The notes beneath the pieces are model-generated. The model was not told the DNA's origin, ran no database searches, and worked only from the letters and a program-made list of their open reading frames with translations. This document shows, piece by piece, positions 12,454-26,613 of a stretch of DNA of 64,000 nucleotides (positions within the stretch are counted from its first letter, which is position 1; the number at the start of each line of letters is the position of its first letter). A program made the position numbers and the translations under genes. This DNA is from Ecdyonurus torrentis (lineage: Eukaryota > Arthropoda > Insecta > Ephemeroptera > Heptageniidae), in the NCBI GenBank assembly GCA_949318235.1, contig OX439132.1, forward strand, positions 10,719,254 through 10,783,253, written 5' to 3'.

Positions 12454-12627
12454 GTTCTACATTCAGTTGAAGAGTGCAGCGAGACCCTCGCATTTGCCTG
12501 TGAACCTGTACTTGCAAGCCTTGCAAATATCCTAGCATTTCAAGAAGAGCGTCCACAGGGAGGCCCTCCTGCGCATGCGCGCGAGTACCACTTCCTTGAC
12601 ATGGAGCTAAAATATGGACTTCTACAG
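12454..12627 (+). CDS. SCYL2: SCYL2 internal exon B (N-lobe to hinge, alpha-D)
   Basis: Exon of 174 nt, 58 codons, phase 0 at both ends, after a short 503 bp intron. The acceptor is gttatag and the donor is CAG|gtaaga. It encodes VLHSVEECSETLAFACEPV, then SLANIL, and ends in ELKYGLLQ. The human protein has the parallel elements LEESRDCLAF, EPVFASLANVLG and ETKYGLLQ, so the order of beta-4, beta-5, hinge and alpha-D/E is kept. Between them is a variable loop (EERPQGGPPAHAR) whose DNA holds GCGCATGCGCGCGAG, a CpG-rich patch that stands out in a genome this AT-rich. The minus-strand frame over the same bases is only a shadow. Confidence 0.93.
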
Positions 12628-14356
12628 GTAAGAGAAAAAAACACAAAGTTCTAAGTCATTCTCTTGCACTTATGTACCTACTTATAGACAACATTTAAAA
12701 ATATGACAACATGCAATTTTAAATTTTTATATAAAAATATACGATTATCTTTTAAATTATTCAAACTCGATAAATCACTTAAATGTCCCGTTTTCATATA
12801 TTATTTCAGAGGTTTTTACTGCAAATTATTTCTTCTATGCAATAAAAATTGTAGTTGTGTTTTGTATTCAATTCAATTCAAAATAGGCTTAACAAGAGCC
12901 CCTGTAAAGTCCGCAGCCTGTTGGTCACATTTCCACTCCAGGTTGCATAACTTTAATAATTCAAGGGGATGAGCGCAGCAATGTGTACTTTCAAAAAGAA
13001 AAAAGTTACTGATAGCATTGAAACAAACAAACAAGTAAACAAACAAACAAACAAACAAAAAAGCTAAAGAAGTAGAGGCTACTGTATATAAAGAAAATAT
13101 TAATGAGTATCAGTTTGCTCATTTCAAAGAAACTTGTGAATAAAAAGCATAAATTCTTAGACGGTTCGTGTCACAAACTGCGAAAAAAAAAAAGCAAAGT
13201 AGTAAAAAACGGAATAATACTTTAATAGCAAAAACAAATTGTTTCAAAGAGTTCAGTGCTCTTTTGAGTGCTAATTAAGTTGTAAAAACTGTATAAAAGA
13301 CATTATTTTATAACTATAAATTTCTATCATTTTATGATATTTTAAACTATCGTATATAATATTATCATAATAATAATAATATATTTAAAAGTGTAATAGC
13401 ATAAAACATAATATTTTAAACACGTATTTTATTGTTAAGCATGCAAGGTAAAATGGTGCTGTCACCGTACTTGTAAATCACTGGCTGTGTGGAAAGCGGC
13501 GGACTTTAACATTGTAAAAACATCATCTTACTTTTTTGCACTGAAGTTCTAACACTTTAAGTAGATACACTTTTACAGTCTCTCAACCTATAACTTTTTT
13601 TTTCTGTATCGTTAACGCTCATTAATTTTTATATATAAAAAAAACTTCATCATATATTGCCAGTGATATTTCAAAATTGTACAAATAAATACTTACTGTT
13701 CTAAATTAACATAATGTTATTTTTAAAATATCTCATTATTAATTAGTTGCACTCTAAATTTAATTTCCCTCGTTGAAAATTTCAAAGTGGCTATTTTTTT
13801 TTTAATAATTACTTGATACAACAATTATATTCCAGTTTAATTAATTATACAATCAAAACTTACCATTGAAATGTGAAATAAGTTTATTATTATGTCTATT
13901 TACCTTCGTATAATAAAGTACTCTGACAACAACTCTCCGGTATATATGGTATTTAATTTGCGCATTGCGACGGAAGTATATAGTTTAAAATTAATTTTCT
14001 CGTCTCTGCGGGCGAAGTAACAAATATAAATGACAAGTACAGACAAATCACGAAACTTTAATTAATCACACCATATAATTTATTGAAACATGAAATAGTA
14101 ACTATTAACATATTTGTCTATAATCATGATAATGTTTTTTTTTATTACTGCATACTAACTGAATTGCATTATTTTTAAAGTAACAGAAAATATATAAACA
14201 ACATAAATGAAATATAAAAAATAATCTGTTATTTTCATTTTTTTGTTTCAAATATATTTAGGCACATTTATAAAAAAAAAATTAAATAAAAAAGTCAAGG
14301 TTGTCATTCAGCTTTAGCATATACGAATAAAAACTTTAACAAGTGGATATCATAAA

Positions 14357-14557
<201 letters not shown>

Positions 14558-15323
14558 AAGGAAAATAATTGCGTCTACAAATAATAAACAAAGTGTTATT
14601 TCATTATAAATAAACTACCAGTTTATATTTTTCACCTTCTAAATTTAGCAAAAGATTACTTCTCAAGCTCAAATTACATCTACTATATTTTACACACCTA
14701 CGTAAATTTATAACAAATTTTACACCTCAAAAATTACTAATTAAAATTTAACGACAATTTTAATGAATTATATTAAATCAATTTTGTAGCTAATATTTAT
14801 ATTTTTAGGTATAAAACTTTACTGGATTATTATGAAATTAAAGTTACGCAATAACATGGCTAGTTGAAAGTTGTGGCTATATCATAACAAAACGTGTTAC
14901 ATAACATTAATCAAAAATGTGTTTGTAAAGGTTTTCACACGTAAATTCTATGTTTTTAAAATTATTTTATTTATTTCGTTTTTTTTTTTATATATTTTAT
15001 ATAAATATTGTAGCAACAAGGAAGCATAATCATTAAAATATCAGACAAAAAAATTTATACTACTTATGTTTATAAATAACTATAAGACATTTCTAAGAAA
15101 AATAAAAATAAACATTTTTCCCTTTTGTTATAAGCTATTTAAGAAGATTATAAAAACTCGATACTTATAAATAATTTGTTTTAAACATAAAAAATTTACA
15201 GCGTGATGGTAAATATTGACTCAAAAGGAATATTTTATATTGATGAGCTAACATTTTTCCTTGTTTTTCTTTTCTGAGCCCTTTAGCTATACAAGAGACA
15301 AAAAAAACTTTGAAATTTTTGTG

Positions 15324-15327
<4 letters not shown>

Positions 15328-15393
<66 letters not shown>
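15328..15393. repeat. (AT)n microsatellite
   Basis: About 33 AT units. Confidence 0.95.
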
Positions 15394-15397
<4 letters not shown>

Positions 15398-16014
15398 CAA
15401 ACTCTTGTAACTACTGAATTTTTTTTTGAATACCCTTAAGCTGTAAATTTCTAAATCAATTCATAGGATTATCATATCAAATCTGGTACGCAAAATAATA
15501 TGAACTTATTTACATATTTTTAGCAGCATACGACTTTTTTTAAAGTTTCTATAAATAATCCATAAAATAAACTCAAATGTATAGACAATAGAGTATAATG
15601 AAATAAAAATATCGTACATCTAGTTAAAGGTTACGTAATATTAAAATATTTAAACCTGTAACATAATAATATAACAAGCAAAAAAAATATAAAAAAATAA
15701 AAAAAAAAGTTAACAACAACATTCTACATTGCTTACGGATAATACTGGTTAATATTACATTAGAAATTAAAAAATTTGGAATTACAGTGTGAACTTTAAT
15801 AATTATGTGTGATGAAGCTAATTTTGAAATTAATGTTTTAATTTATTTGAAAATATTACATTACTTTAATATTATAATTTATTTAAATGATTTTTTCCCT
15901 ATATATTTTTAAAACAAGTGCATTAAAAAGTTATTGTTAAGTTATTTAATTAGTATTAGTCACTTTTTATAGTTACTCTACCGCAATATGTAATCTGTTC
16001 ATTCATAAGAAGGA

Positions 16015-16265
16015 CAGTTATAGACATAGATGGAAGGGAAAAATAAAATTAAATAGGCTTTTCGCCGAAATATGGCAGTTATGACACTACACAAGTCTCA
16101 TGGCTAGTGTAAGGATATTCAGGATAGGGATAAAAGAAGAAAAATAGGATTTTAAAGGAGGCGTCTGTGGCCAACATTAAGGAATTGCCCCGGTATTTAC
16201 CTGGAATGACTAAGGGAAACCATAGAAAGATAGAAACCTGTGCCTTGGGCAACTGACGAAAGATT
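16015..16265 (-). mobile_element. Minus-strand SINE relic (3' body)
   Basis: Read on the minus strand it has CTATGGTTTCCCTTAGTCAT, TACCGGGGCAATTCCTTAAT, GTTGGCCACAGACGCCTCC, TTATCCCTATCCTGAATATC, CATGAGACTTGTGTAGT and TCGGCGAAAAGCC in that order. This is the layout of a widespread arthropod SINE body, as I recall it (a ...CAGGCGAATGCCGGG...GGCCACGGCCGCTTCC...GTCGGTGCGACGTAAAGC pattern). No tRNA-like head with A and B boxes is clear, so it is probably 5'-truncated. Confidence 0.68.
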
Positions 16266-16598
16266 CTTATTTGTTTATAGTAATATAAAATATTGTTACA
16301 ATTATATATTCATTAAAACTTTAATATATATCAACGTCATAATATAAATTGTTTAAAATCCAATTTGAGGACTATGTGGTTTCAAATGATAGCATAAAAA
16401 GGGTAGATTTAAATTTATTGCGTAATACAACAATTGCTTCTTTTTTCCCAGTTTAGGTTTTCATTATTATGATTTTTTTGAAGTTTTAGTCCCATAAGAG
16501 CCCATAATAATTTCAATAGTTAGTTGTTCTCTTATTTTCTGACAATTTTACCATAGGTAGCTGTTACTATTAACTTTCAAATGGCCTCATTAAGTTTC

Positions 16599-16601
<3 letters not shown>

Positions 16602-16630
<29 letters not shown>
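16602..16630. repeat. Poly-T run
   Basis: Twenty-nine T residues, followed by a further T-rich stretch. Confidence 0.9.
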
Positions 16631-16632
<2 letters not shown>

Positions 16633-17672
16633 TATTATTTTTTTTTAGATACAAGCTATCTAAATGCAACTCTTAAACAAAAATTGGTGGCATTAATGGA
16701 TTATGTAAAATGACATTGGTATAAATTGAACATTCTTTTTAAAGTAAAAAATAATCCTAAATTTAAAGCTCTGCCTTCTGACACAATTCATAGTTCTTGG
16801 TTCATCTGATTATTGGGCTGACAAAAAAAAGAAGCTAGATTTATATATTTTTTTAAAGTGTATAACGAACGCTACAAAGTTTAATTTGTCTAATTAAAGT
16901 CTAATTTAATATTTTAAACTATTCTGTACTTAAAATACAGAACAACATTTTACTTTACGATATTAGATTTAAATGTGAAAACTGTTACATTGTTACTTTG
17001 GATGAATCCCACAACAATGTTCATTGTTAAAATTTAACACATCACGTCACAGTTAGCTACTTTAAATAATTACTATTGCAGCAAAAGGAAAACAATGTAC
17101 TATAGAAACTGTAACAAATAAAATAGTTTAAATACTTTAGAAAAAGCATTAACATATACAGAAACTTCGTATATAAAAACACAGTTAATGTTTTACGAAG
17201 GAAAGTTATTATTAGAAGTAAGAACTAAAAAGAGTATTAATTTTATTACTACAACAAATTAACAAACTTAATCTAAAAGATTTAAAATCCATACAATTTT
17301 ATATATTTGAACTATAAATAGGTGAAAAATAGTAAAAAAAAAATAATAATAACAATGAACTGCTTTAAAATTTACGCTCAGATTTCTATCTAACAAAACA
17401 AAATTCAAGGTGTATACAATTTCAGTTTGTATCATTATTATTATTTATTTACAGTTTACGTACATTTAAATACATGTATATTTAATCTAGAACTAAAATA
17501 CAGTAAATAATTTATACAACTTTATAACACACATTATAATCAATAAAAATAGTACCAAATCTATGACATGATATCAAATAAATACAGTATATAGAATTAA
17601 ATATCTTCAACATATTGGAGGGATATTTAAAATTTAGAAATTAGGAAATGTAAAATTTTATTGATTCAACTG

Positions 17673-17976
17673 TTAAAGCCATAGACCACATAAAACAACA
17701 TGTACTTTTTAATGAATAAACACAAAATGGTATCTTCAAAACTGTAGACAATTTTTAACAGTATGTTATTGTAACCCTACCAGAGAGCGTTAAAAAACTG
17801 TAAAGTATGCAATTTACGTGAAAATTCAGACGTCAGAAACATGCAAAAATTAGTATGAAAATGTTGTGCGTGTTGCATAAATCAATTTTTCTGATTATTG
17901 CTACGGGGCTACTGTTGGGTCTTGAGACAAACTAATGTTGTTTATGTAAATAAAATCCTCCGGTCTATTCCTTTAA
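17673..17976 (+). mobile_element. TTAA-flanked MITE family 1, copy 4
   Basis: Begins TTAAAGCCATAGACCACATA and ends TCTATTCCTTTAA with TTAA intact at both ends. It is 304 bp, shorter than the others because of internal deletions near the right end. The TGACGTCA core is changed to AGACGTCA. Confidence 0.84.
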
Positions 17977-19127
17977 GTATGTCAAATTTGTATTGAGTAG
18001 CCACTTGCCTCCTCAATTCAATATTAATTACTTAACCCCCATTATTTTTTTTTAATTATTATTATTTTTTTATTCATTTGGTAACAGTTTTGGTAAGTTT
18101 TATGATTAACAGTGAAAATGTCAGAAACTGAAATAGATAATAAAATAGGAAAAAAATTATTTATGTGTTTTTAAAATTTCCAATACTTGCAATTAAAAAT
18201 GTAATAGATACTCACTAATACTTTTACAAGTTTATATATTTGTGAATTGTGACGTTACTGTTAACTGTTAACTATATCTATGTTTTATGAACAATTTGAA
18301 TAAAATATTAGCATTATTCTTAAGTATACTGTACAAATGTTCATATTTTTTGTATTTTTATAGTTTTTGAACAGCAGTAACTGACTTTACAGTACAGCAA
18401 CGTTATTTTTGAGCATTAAATATATGTAACCAGAGCTACTTTGCTGTACACTGTTGGTCTTTTGAGATTTAAGATAAAAAATTATTCGTTTAAAATGTAG
18501 ATTTTTATAAAATAAAGTAAAATCAAAATCAAATTACAAAAGCAATTATATTTTATAACAATTTTAATGAAAAAATAAAAAAAATATTACATGTCATAAA
18601 AAAATATAAATTAAAAATTTATTCATTAAAATTTTAATTTCTTTGTAATCCAACTAAAGTTACACTGTATGAGTGTTCTAAAAATAGAAATTCATTGTGC
18701 TTGCCTTTAATTTTAGCTAAGCATGAACGTCTCTCCCTCTAATTATTCTTGTAAATTTAAACACTAATTTCATTCATCAAGGATTTTATATAGAAAATCT
18801 AATTAACATAATAAATTATTTAACCTTCCTCTCTTAAGTCAAGAATTTTTCTCTCTCCTTTTTTTTTTTTTTTTTTTTTTCCTCGCTTTCTTTTTTTCTT
18901 GAATTTCTTTAACTTTTTCTTTGCACAATAATATAAACTAGGGACTGTAAACGTAACTGTTTACGGTTCTTGAAACCGCCAACAAGTATTAATTAATGTT
19001 GGCAATGAATAAAAATATAAACGTAATCTAACTTATTAAAAAAAATCTGCTAAGATGGACCTAGAAAATCTAATACGTTTTATATCAAACCCATAAATAG
19101 GTATGAAAAAAGTGTAGATTACCCCTT

Positions 19128-19509
19128 TTAAAGCCCTTGTCAACTTACTTTTTTATCATTTAGAATACTAGATTGATAATTACCATACCTTATTATCCAT
19201 GATATAGACACCACCACATTGATTTTGTATTCATTTTCATTTATTTTCATTTTGACTGTTATATCACGTATCTGACGTCACATCACAGTCACGGCTCTGG
19301 TCACGTGATAAATTTAAGTCCCTCACTACAATTCTTTACCCCTATCACGGCCCCATCTGTACATTGTGACGTCAGATACGTGATATAACAGTCCAAATGA
19401 AAATAAATACAAAATCAACGTGTTGGTGTCTAATTCATGGATAATAATGTATGTTAATTATCGATCTAGTATTCTATATGATAAAAAAGTAAGTTGAGAA
19501 GGGCTTTAA
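19128..19509. mobile_element. TTAA-flanked MITE family 2 (CACGTGATA type), copy 1
   Basis: A 382 bp element with long imperfect terminal inverted repeats. The left end reads TTAAAGCCCTTGTCAACTTA and the right end TAAGTTGAGAAGGGCTTTAA. Inner arms carry ATTGATTTTGTATTCATTTT and AATAAATACAAAATCAACGT. Two TGACGTCA sites (19273-19280, 19367-19374) sit next to ATATCACGTA/TACGTGATAT. TTAA is at both ends and there is no coding frame. The near-complete palindrome means either strand could fold into a long hairpin. Confidence 0.86.
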
Positions 19510-20842
19510 TTGTCTCATTATCATAACTGCATTAGTCAAGCCTTTACATATATTATACGAAATGTAAAAATGCTCAATAAATATGACATACGAATAATTA
19601 TTCTATTTACATTATGATACTAACATTTTTAGTAAACAAAGTGATAGTTATTTATTTAAGTAAAAGCTTTGTAATGTTTTATCCTATTTAGTTATATACT
19701 TTTATTAAATAAGATTAAGTAAAATTTATATAATAATACAATAAAAATTATATCTTAAAGTAAATAAAAAAATACTTACAATTTGAATATTCAAACATTA
19801 AAATTATTTACTTTAGTTTAGTAATGTAAAACTCTTATTATATTAAAATAAAGTTACATTTATATATTATGTTATATAAAATGATGTATACATTATAGGA
19901 TATTTGAAAACATGGTTTAAAAGCTTTTATTTCATATTATAACGTCATATACATACTTACTGTATACAGTTATAGAGATAGAACATGAAACTAAAACATT
20001 AGATAGCATTTCAACGTATAGCTCTGAATTTGCAAGCTTATGTAGATAATAATGTAATATGAGATTATACAGAACACAGCTAGATCAAAAAAGGAAAAAA
20101 ACTTCTTTTTTTTTGTGCACATAAATTTATAAAATTAGCAAAAGAAGCTATAAAAAAAGTTTGAGCTAAAACAATTTATGAACAATATGCTTTAAATTTT
20201 TTAATTGTTTTTTATTGAGTTTTTTCCCTATCATAATTCTTCTCTAATTAAAATTCAAATACTTTGTACATGTCTATTTTTTACGGTTATTAGGTATTAT
20301 GTTTCATTCTTTGTTCACTAAAAAAATAATCAAATTTTAATAATGTTAACTTTTTCAGGTTTCTAACATTTTTACCAGTTAACCAAAAAATATCCAAAAT
20401 TTAAAATTTTATCATAATTTATTCAAATTGGTAAATCAGTTGAGTTGCTTCACATTCTGGGATATTTTTTTATATATAAAAATGCTGCAAAATACTTTGA
20501 TATAATGACATAAATTTTATACTTTTTTTTTAAATATAAAAATAAAAAATAAAATAAAAACTTGTAGTAATATACTGCAAGCGACATCAATGCAATACGT
20601 TACATAACATAAAAAATAAAATACGTAGACTTCATCACTTTTATTTGTAATGTTGAATATTTTTTACTTTGATGCGAAAACTCTCTTATTCAACATGTTT
20701 TTTTCAACAAACTGAAAAAGGTAGCGCATCTTTTATAATACTAACGACAAATATAAGAAGAAGCAACGTACAGGTTTTTTTTATTATGAGGTTTCACGTG
20801 CATTGTTACATTTTACAAAGTAGAGTGTTGAGATTGAGAGCA

Positions 20843-20863
20843 AGAGAGAGAGAGAGAGAGAGA
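20843..20863. repeat. (GA)n tract
   Basis: Short, about 10 units. Confidence 0.9.
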
Positions 20864-21356
20864 ATTAATCTGTGTCTGTAAGGAAAATGAAGTGCATGCA
20901 AGCAAAGCTTAACGTTTGTATATACAGTTATTATAGTATACGTAATATGTCTAGTGACCTGCATTATACTATGATAAAGTTTTATCTCTTATACTTGCAG
21001 TGCCACATCATCAATATTCAAGTAACTTACTATAATATATATCACGTATATTTACCTATACTGCAGCTGTCTCTGATTATTTTATAATTTATATATATTA
21101 CAATATTGATTTTTATTGTATATAACATATGTGAACAATATTTTTAATTATCTTTCTTTTTTTTTTTTTTTTTTTTTTAAAACACCATATATTACAAATT
21201 CAACCAAGGCATAGCCTTATCGGTCAGTTCATATAAATTTCCATATAATATGTCTATTATACATATTTTTTACATAGATGAAAATAATAAACAAATAAAC
21301 TTGAAAGTAATTTAATATTATCAAGAAAAAAAATAATTTTTTTTTTCATATTATTT

Positions 21357-21392
21357 TTGTGATATAACAGTCAAAATGAAAATAAATGTTAA
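21357..21392. mobile_element. Fragment of TTAA MITE family 2
   Basis: GTGATATAACAGTCAAAATG and the AAAATAAATG that follows match the inner right arm of the elements at 19128 and 60891. Only about 35 bp remain and no end is visible. Confidence 0.5.
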
Positions 21393-21830
21393 TATTGGAT
21401 ATACTAATTTATAACTTTATTTTATGACCAGTATCCTAACATTATTTATTGTAACATATGTATATATATGATAATGGACGTAACAATCGTAAAGGATTTC
21501 CCATTGTTTATATTTTAAACTACAAGTCTTGTTTTCATGAAACCATAAAACTGTACAATATTTTTATTGCTATCTTAAAAATATGTCACTATGTGGGTTT
21601 ATAGCTTCGTATGAACAGACCATAAAGTAAACATCTAATTTGTATGTAAAGGATATAAATCAAATTTAACTTCAAATGACCTACAATGTTTTCTATTGCA
21701 GTATAGTATAAATATGTATGATTTCAAATCGTTATTGTTATGATCATATATGTAACGTTATCTTTTGAATTACAAATAGTTATAAGATCATGCAAATTTT
21801 ATTATAAATACCTTGGAAAGTAAAAAGGAG

Positions 21831-21850
21831 TTAGTGTGTGTGTGTGTGAT

Positions 21851-21937
<87 letters not shown>
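21831..21937. repeat. (TG)n followed by (GA)n microsatellite
   Basis: A short TG array at 21831-21848 passes into about 42 GA units. The minus-strand frame through it is repeat-derived. Confidence 0.95.
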
Positions 21938-21939
<2 letters not shown>

Positions 21940-24048
21940 CTACGTTTCTTTAAAAAAAATAAAACATAAATAAGCTCTAAGAAAAAAATAAGCTTTATAT
22001 AATATTTCCAAGAAAGAACATTGAATAATAAAAATATTGCAAGTAAGTATAACCTGTACATAAGAGCATCTTGACATGCTTGATATATATATTTTTTATT
22101 TCAAAAAAATAGCTAATATAATATTTTTCCCTTTACAAAAAGGACTTATAATAATGGTTTTACTTACCCTGTCGTATATAATACAAAACGCGACCTACTT
22201 ACATTTTTTTTCTTCAATTCAAAGCTTTTACTTTGACATAGAGTATAATTGACGATGAAAAAAAAATGATAACTGTATTTTCTCTTTTCTAATGTGAGTA
22301 GATATTTCCTTTGTTATTATTATAAATATGTATATACCCCATTCTCCATTTTGTATTATATTCAATAATTATATTTCATAAATACCAATTAAAAATGTAA
22401 ATGTGCATGTAATGTATAGTATCAACATTATATATATATTATACTATGGCGCTCTTATGCAAAAAAAATCTTTTGTTTTTGAATTATTTCCGTTTCGAAT
22501 AAGGTACTATTTCCCTTCAGAAGACGTAATTTATAAAATTGTTCAATTATGGAATCAAAAGAAATTTACATTCATAATTATGTAAATTGTGCACTCGATC
22601 ACGATAGAGCTTTTTACCATTCAAAGATTTACGCCATACTTTCAATGTAATTCTCATTAAAAAAAAATGGGAGGGTGTGGGTAGGAAATTTAATGTTGAT
22701 CAAGTATATATAAATAGAATGAATTTTTACTTTTCAACCAGATTTTTTATGTTAGGGGAGCTAAAGTCATTAACTAAACGTGTCAAAACCATACAACATA
22801 TTTAAAAATGGGGATAATAGAGAGAAAGAGAGAGAGAGACCACAGGGAATGTTAAAATTTTGTTTATTATAATATTATCAATTATATAAAAAAACTGTTT
22901 TGTTATTTTTATAAATATAGTATTCTATTTTTAGAACTCACCTGAATTAATTTAAATTACTGCATCTTCTTCAATAGAAAAAACAAAACAACAACTATAA
23001 AATAAAGTATATAAGAATGATATTCCATATTATTACGTAAAAGCAAACATTGCTAAATTAATCATGCAATACTAGAGACTAAAAAGGGTGACATTTTGAT
23101 ACACATGAACTCCCATGAGATGAGGGTTTATCGTCAATCAAATTAAATTGGATCTTGACAAATATACCTGTCGAGTAAATAAATCGATCAGTCTATACAA
23201 ACTCAAATAAACTACGAGGTCAACTTCTGGATATTAATTTAACACTTCAGAACTCTCTGTGTTTCTTATTAACATGCAAATTGTTCAATGTATTTTAAAA
23301 ACTGTTGTGGAAAAATTGAAACGTCGTTAACTTGAATTAACAATTTGAAGAAATTTTTTTTTTAATAAGTATAAAATCTATTTTGAGTTATTCTTATAAA
23401 TATTTTCAACTATAACAAAACTTTTTACCACAACACTTTTATTTTCACAATTCAAGAAAACTGCTATAAAAGTTTTCAACGCTTTTTTTTTTTAATACTC
23501 GCATCAAGTACAGAAGTCTAAAATTTTTCTCTTTTTGACATTTATTTTGATGGAACGCTTGTGTTGTATATTTCATTTTTTTTTCTCTCTCTGTCTTTTT
23601 TCTGTATTTTCTGTTTAAAAAGAAAACTTTAGTTTCTGTATATACAAAATCAAACCTATGATTTTTAAAAAAAAATTATTTTTATATATTATTAACTTAT
23701 AACGTTTATAATGTTGTACATAAAAACAAATTTCGACATCGAAACTATAATATTAATAATATTTAGAGCACATTTCTAATGAAAGGAGAATTCTTGTGTT
23801 TTATAATAACGTTTAACTTAATGGAATGTAGGACCTCACTTCTATTTTATATTACATATTTGTGAATACCTTTGTAATAGGATTAATTTACGGTTAAAAT
23901 TTCTAATTAATTTCATGATATGAATTATATTGTTTTATTAAAAGTTAATGATATAGTATAGAAGTTGTTTAATTAAATAAATTTCATTAGTTAACTTTCT
24001 AAATTAAATTTAAGTTTTGTGTTAATTTAATTTATTGTAAATTGTTGC

Positions 24049-24393
24049 TTAAAGGAATAGACCAGAAGAAAATATAAGCATTTATATCACAAAACACTTG
24101 ATACGACTTACATGAATAACTTTAGTTTGTCTCAAAACCCAACTATAGCTCCGTAGCAGTGATCAGAAAACTTCAATTTATGCAACCCGCACAACATTTT
24201 TTTTCTTTGAATTTTTGCATGTTTCTGACGTCAGAAACATGAATAGTCACGCAAATTGCATACTTTACAGTATTTTCATGCTCTCTCGTGGCTACATTAA
24301 CATTCCGGTAAAAATTGTCATCAGTTTTGAAGATCCCTTTTCGTGTTTATTCATTAAAAAGCACGTGTTGTTTTATGTGGTCTATGGCTTTAA
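24049..24393 (-). mobile_element. TTAA-flanked MITE family 1, copy 5
   Basis: The inverted orientation of the family: TTAAAGGAATAGACCAGAAG at the left and GTGGTCTATGGCTTTAA at the right, with TTAA at both ends. It contains TGACGTCAGAAACATG at 24226. At 345 bp it is one of the best preserved copies and a good reference for the family. The frame starting at 24215 is part of it and is not a gene. Confidence 0.86.
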
Positions 24394-26034
24394 TCATTGC
24401 AAAATTGTATTTATTTTTTTTTATAAAAAATTATAGACTATTGAGATAATTATGTATAATTAATTTAGTTTATTGTGAACCAAAATCAGGCAATTTTACT
24501 TGTCGAAAACACTAGTGGTGCTGACTGTACATAAATCATGTTATATTCAAAACTATACAGTATAATTTAATTATTTTTAAAAACACACACTTAATTTTAA
24601 ATAAAATTATACACGATGAATTATTTCAATTAAAGTGAATGAATAAAATTAAATATTATTAAATACATTCTTAATTTAATTAAACGATTTATCAATTTGC
24701 TTTAATAAATAAATATAATAAAGAAAAATATATAATAATATCAATCATTACGATTATATAATTTATTGTTATAATTCCTTTTACATTTTTTATTTTTGTT
24801 TCCATTATCATTTTAAATAAAATAGATTTTTATCACTATTTGTCAATAATATGTTTCATAAGTTGTTACTTTTACTATAAAACGTTGTTTCATAGTATAC
24901 CAACCAACAAACATAATAAGAAATTAACTTTGAAATGTTGTTTTCCTATTTTTGTTTCCACCATTTAAATATACGTTTATACTTAGTTTCCAGTGTACTA
25001 AGTTCTTTGATCTTGGTTCCTAACTTTCTTTAAATTTTGACGTTTACTCAGCCGTGCGTACGATTGTGTCTCGCACACGTGCCTAAATGTGTTTCTGTTA
25101 GTCATTAGCCGCTGCCAACTTGACTGAAATCATTAGAACTCTTCTCACGAACAACCGTCAAAGTCATCATTTCTTTAATCACCTCTATCTCACTGGATCT
25201 TATAGAAAAAGAAAAGTATTGATATTAATCGTGAAAAAAAAAACTTTTTCTACGCAGTTATGTACAAATTTGGCCATTATTTCTTACTAATTAGTCAAAA
25301 TATACAGTTCATATACTGACAATAGCATTATATACAGTTAGAAAATAAAAGCAATGTTATTTTTGCTATGGCCGTCGTCATGAGTTATGATACTCATTAA
25401 ACATTGTAAAATGTAGGAAATCTAAGTTAACCAGGTAACCGGAAATTGAACGGTGGTGAGATTAGTGAAATAAGGCTATAGTTAAAAATTTCAAGATCAG
25501 GTTTAAGTGTTAGTGTAAACTTCACGTGTAAGATATTTTCAAATTAAATTTTTATCATGATTTTAACCAACTGATAAAGCTGATTTTTTTTCCTCGTAAC
25601 ATAATGTTAAATTTATAGCAATAAAAAATAAATAAACTATGAAAAACTTTAAAGTAGAACAAATCCAACGAAAAGACAGAAACTTTTAACAGTCAACTTT
25701 TTTATACTTTAAATATTAATGACTAAACTTTTTTTTCTTTTTCTTTCTCTTTTTTCTTTTTACTTTTTGCAGGTTGAAATCTTTACTGTTTTAAATTTTC
25801 ACACTTTTCTTTAAAAATCAAAAGAAATTTTTTTCTTTTATTTAGACAAATAAGAAAATAAAACTAATCAGAAACTTTTTTGTTATTTATTTCACAGGCT
25901 TGATTTTAAAATTTTGATCAGAAATTTAAAATTTTTGATGCTACGAACACCAAACCTTATATATTATATAGTTATAATCTCTTTATATTTATGTAATAAA
26001 TAATAAAGTAAGTTTTGCCAAATTTTTGTTCACC

Positions 26035-26037
<3 letters not shown>

Positions 26038-26072
<35 letters not shown>
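26038..26072. repeat. (CT)n microsatellite
   Basis: About 17 CT units. Confidence 0.93.
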
Positions 26073-26077
<5 letters not shown>

Positions 26078-26569
26078 GACTTAAGTGAGTAGGTGACCGG
26101 CGGATATCTCACAAACTGAACGGTTGCTAAATATCAAATTAAAATAAAATTTACTTACGAGTCCTGTGCACTGCTGTTCCTGAATAGACAGGTAGACAGG
26201 CAACTTTTGATATTAAGAATTTGTTACGTTTATTTGAATCAAGATACGCCACGCAATTTTTTTTTTTTTTTTTTTTTATTTATATACTTTTTTTTTTTTA
26301 TTATTATTTTTTTTTTTGCAAATTTTTAAAACATAAGCATCATTTATGGCTTATCGCTCTTTAACCGTCGTAAAAGTGCCATAAAATATAAAATGTATAG
26401 TACTCAAATCTTTCTCAGAATTCAAGAAATTCAAAAATATCTATATTTTATATGTATCCGATTCAAATTTTGAAGATAAATTAAAAAAAACTACGACAAC
26501 CTCTAATTCGCAATGTATTTCTTATGGAGCAAACAAATGTAACGTAACGGACTACCAGATTGTTAGCTC

Positions 26570-26571
<2 letters not shown>

Positions 26572-26611
<40 letters not shown>
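26572..26611. repeat. Poly-T run of about 40
   Basis: The longest homopolymer in the window. A second T-rich stretch lies at 26258-26318. Confidence 0.93.

Positions 26612-26613
<2 letters not shown>

Noticed and set aside
12416..12646. Minus-strand frame over exon B, and likewise 59994-60191 over exon F
   Set aside because: Shadows of the plus-strand SCYL2 exons, which are supported by homology and splice sites.
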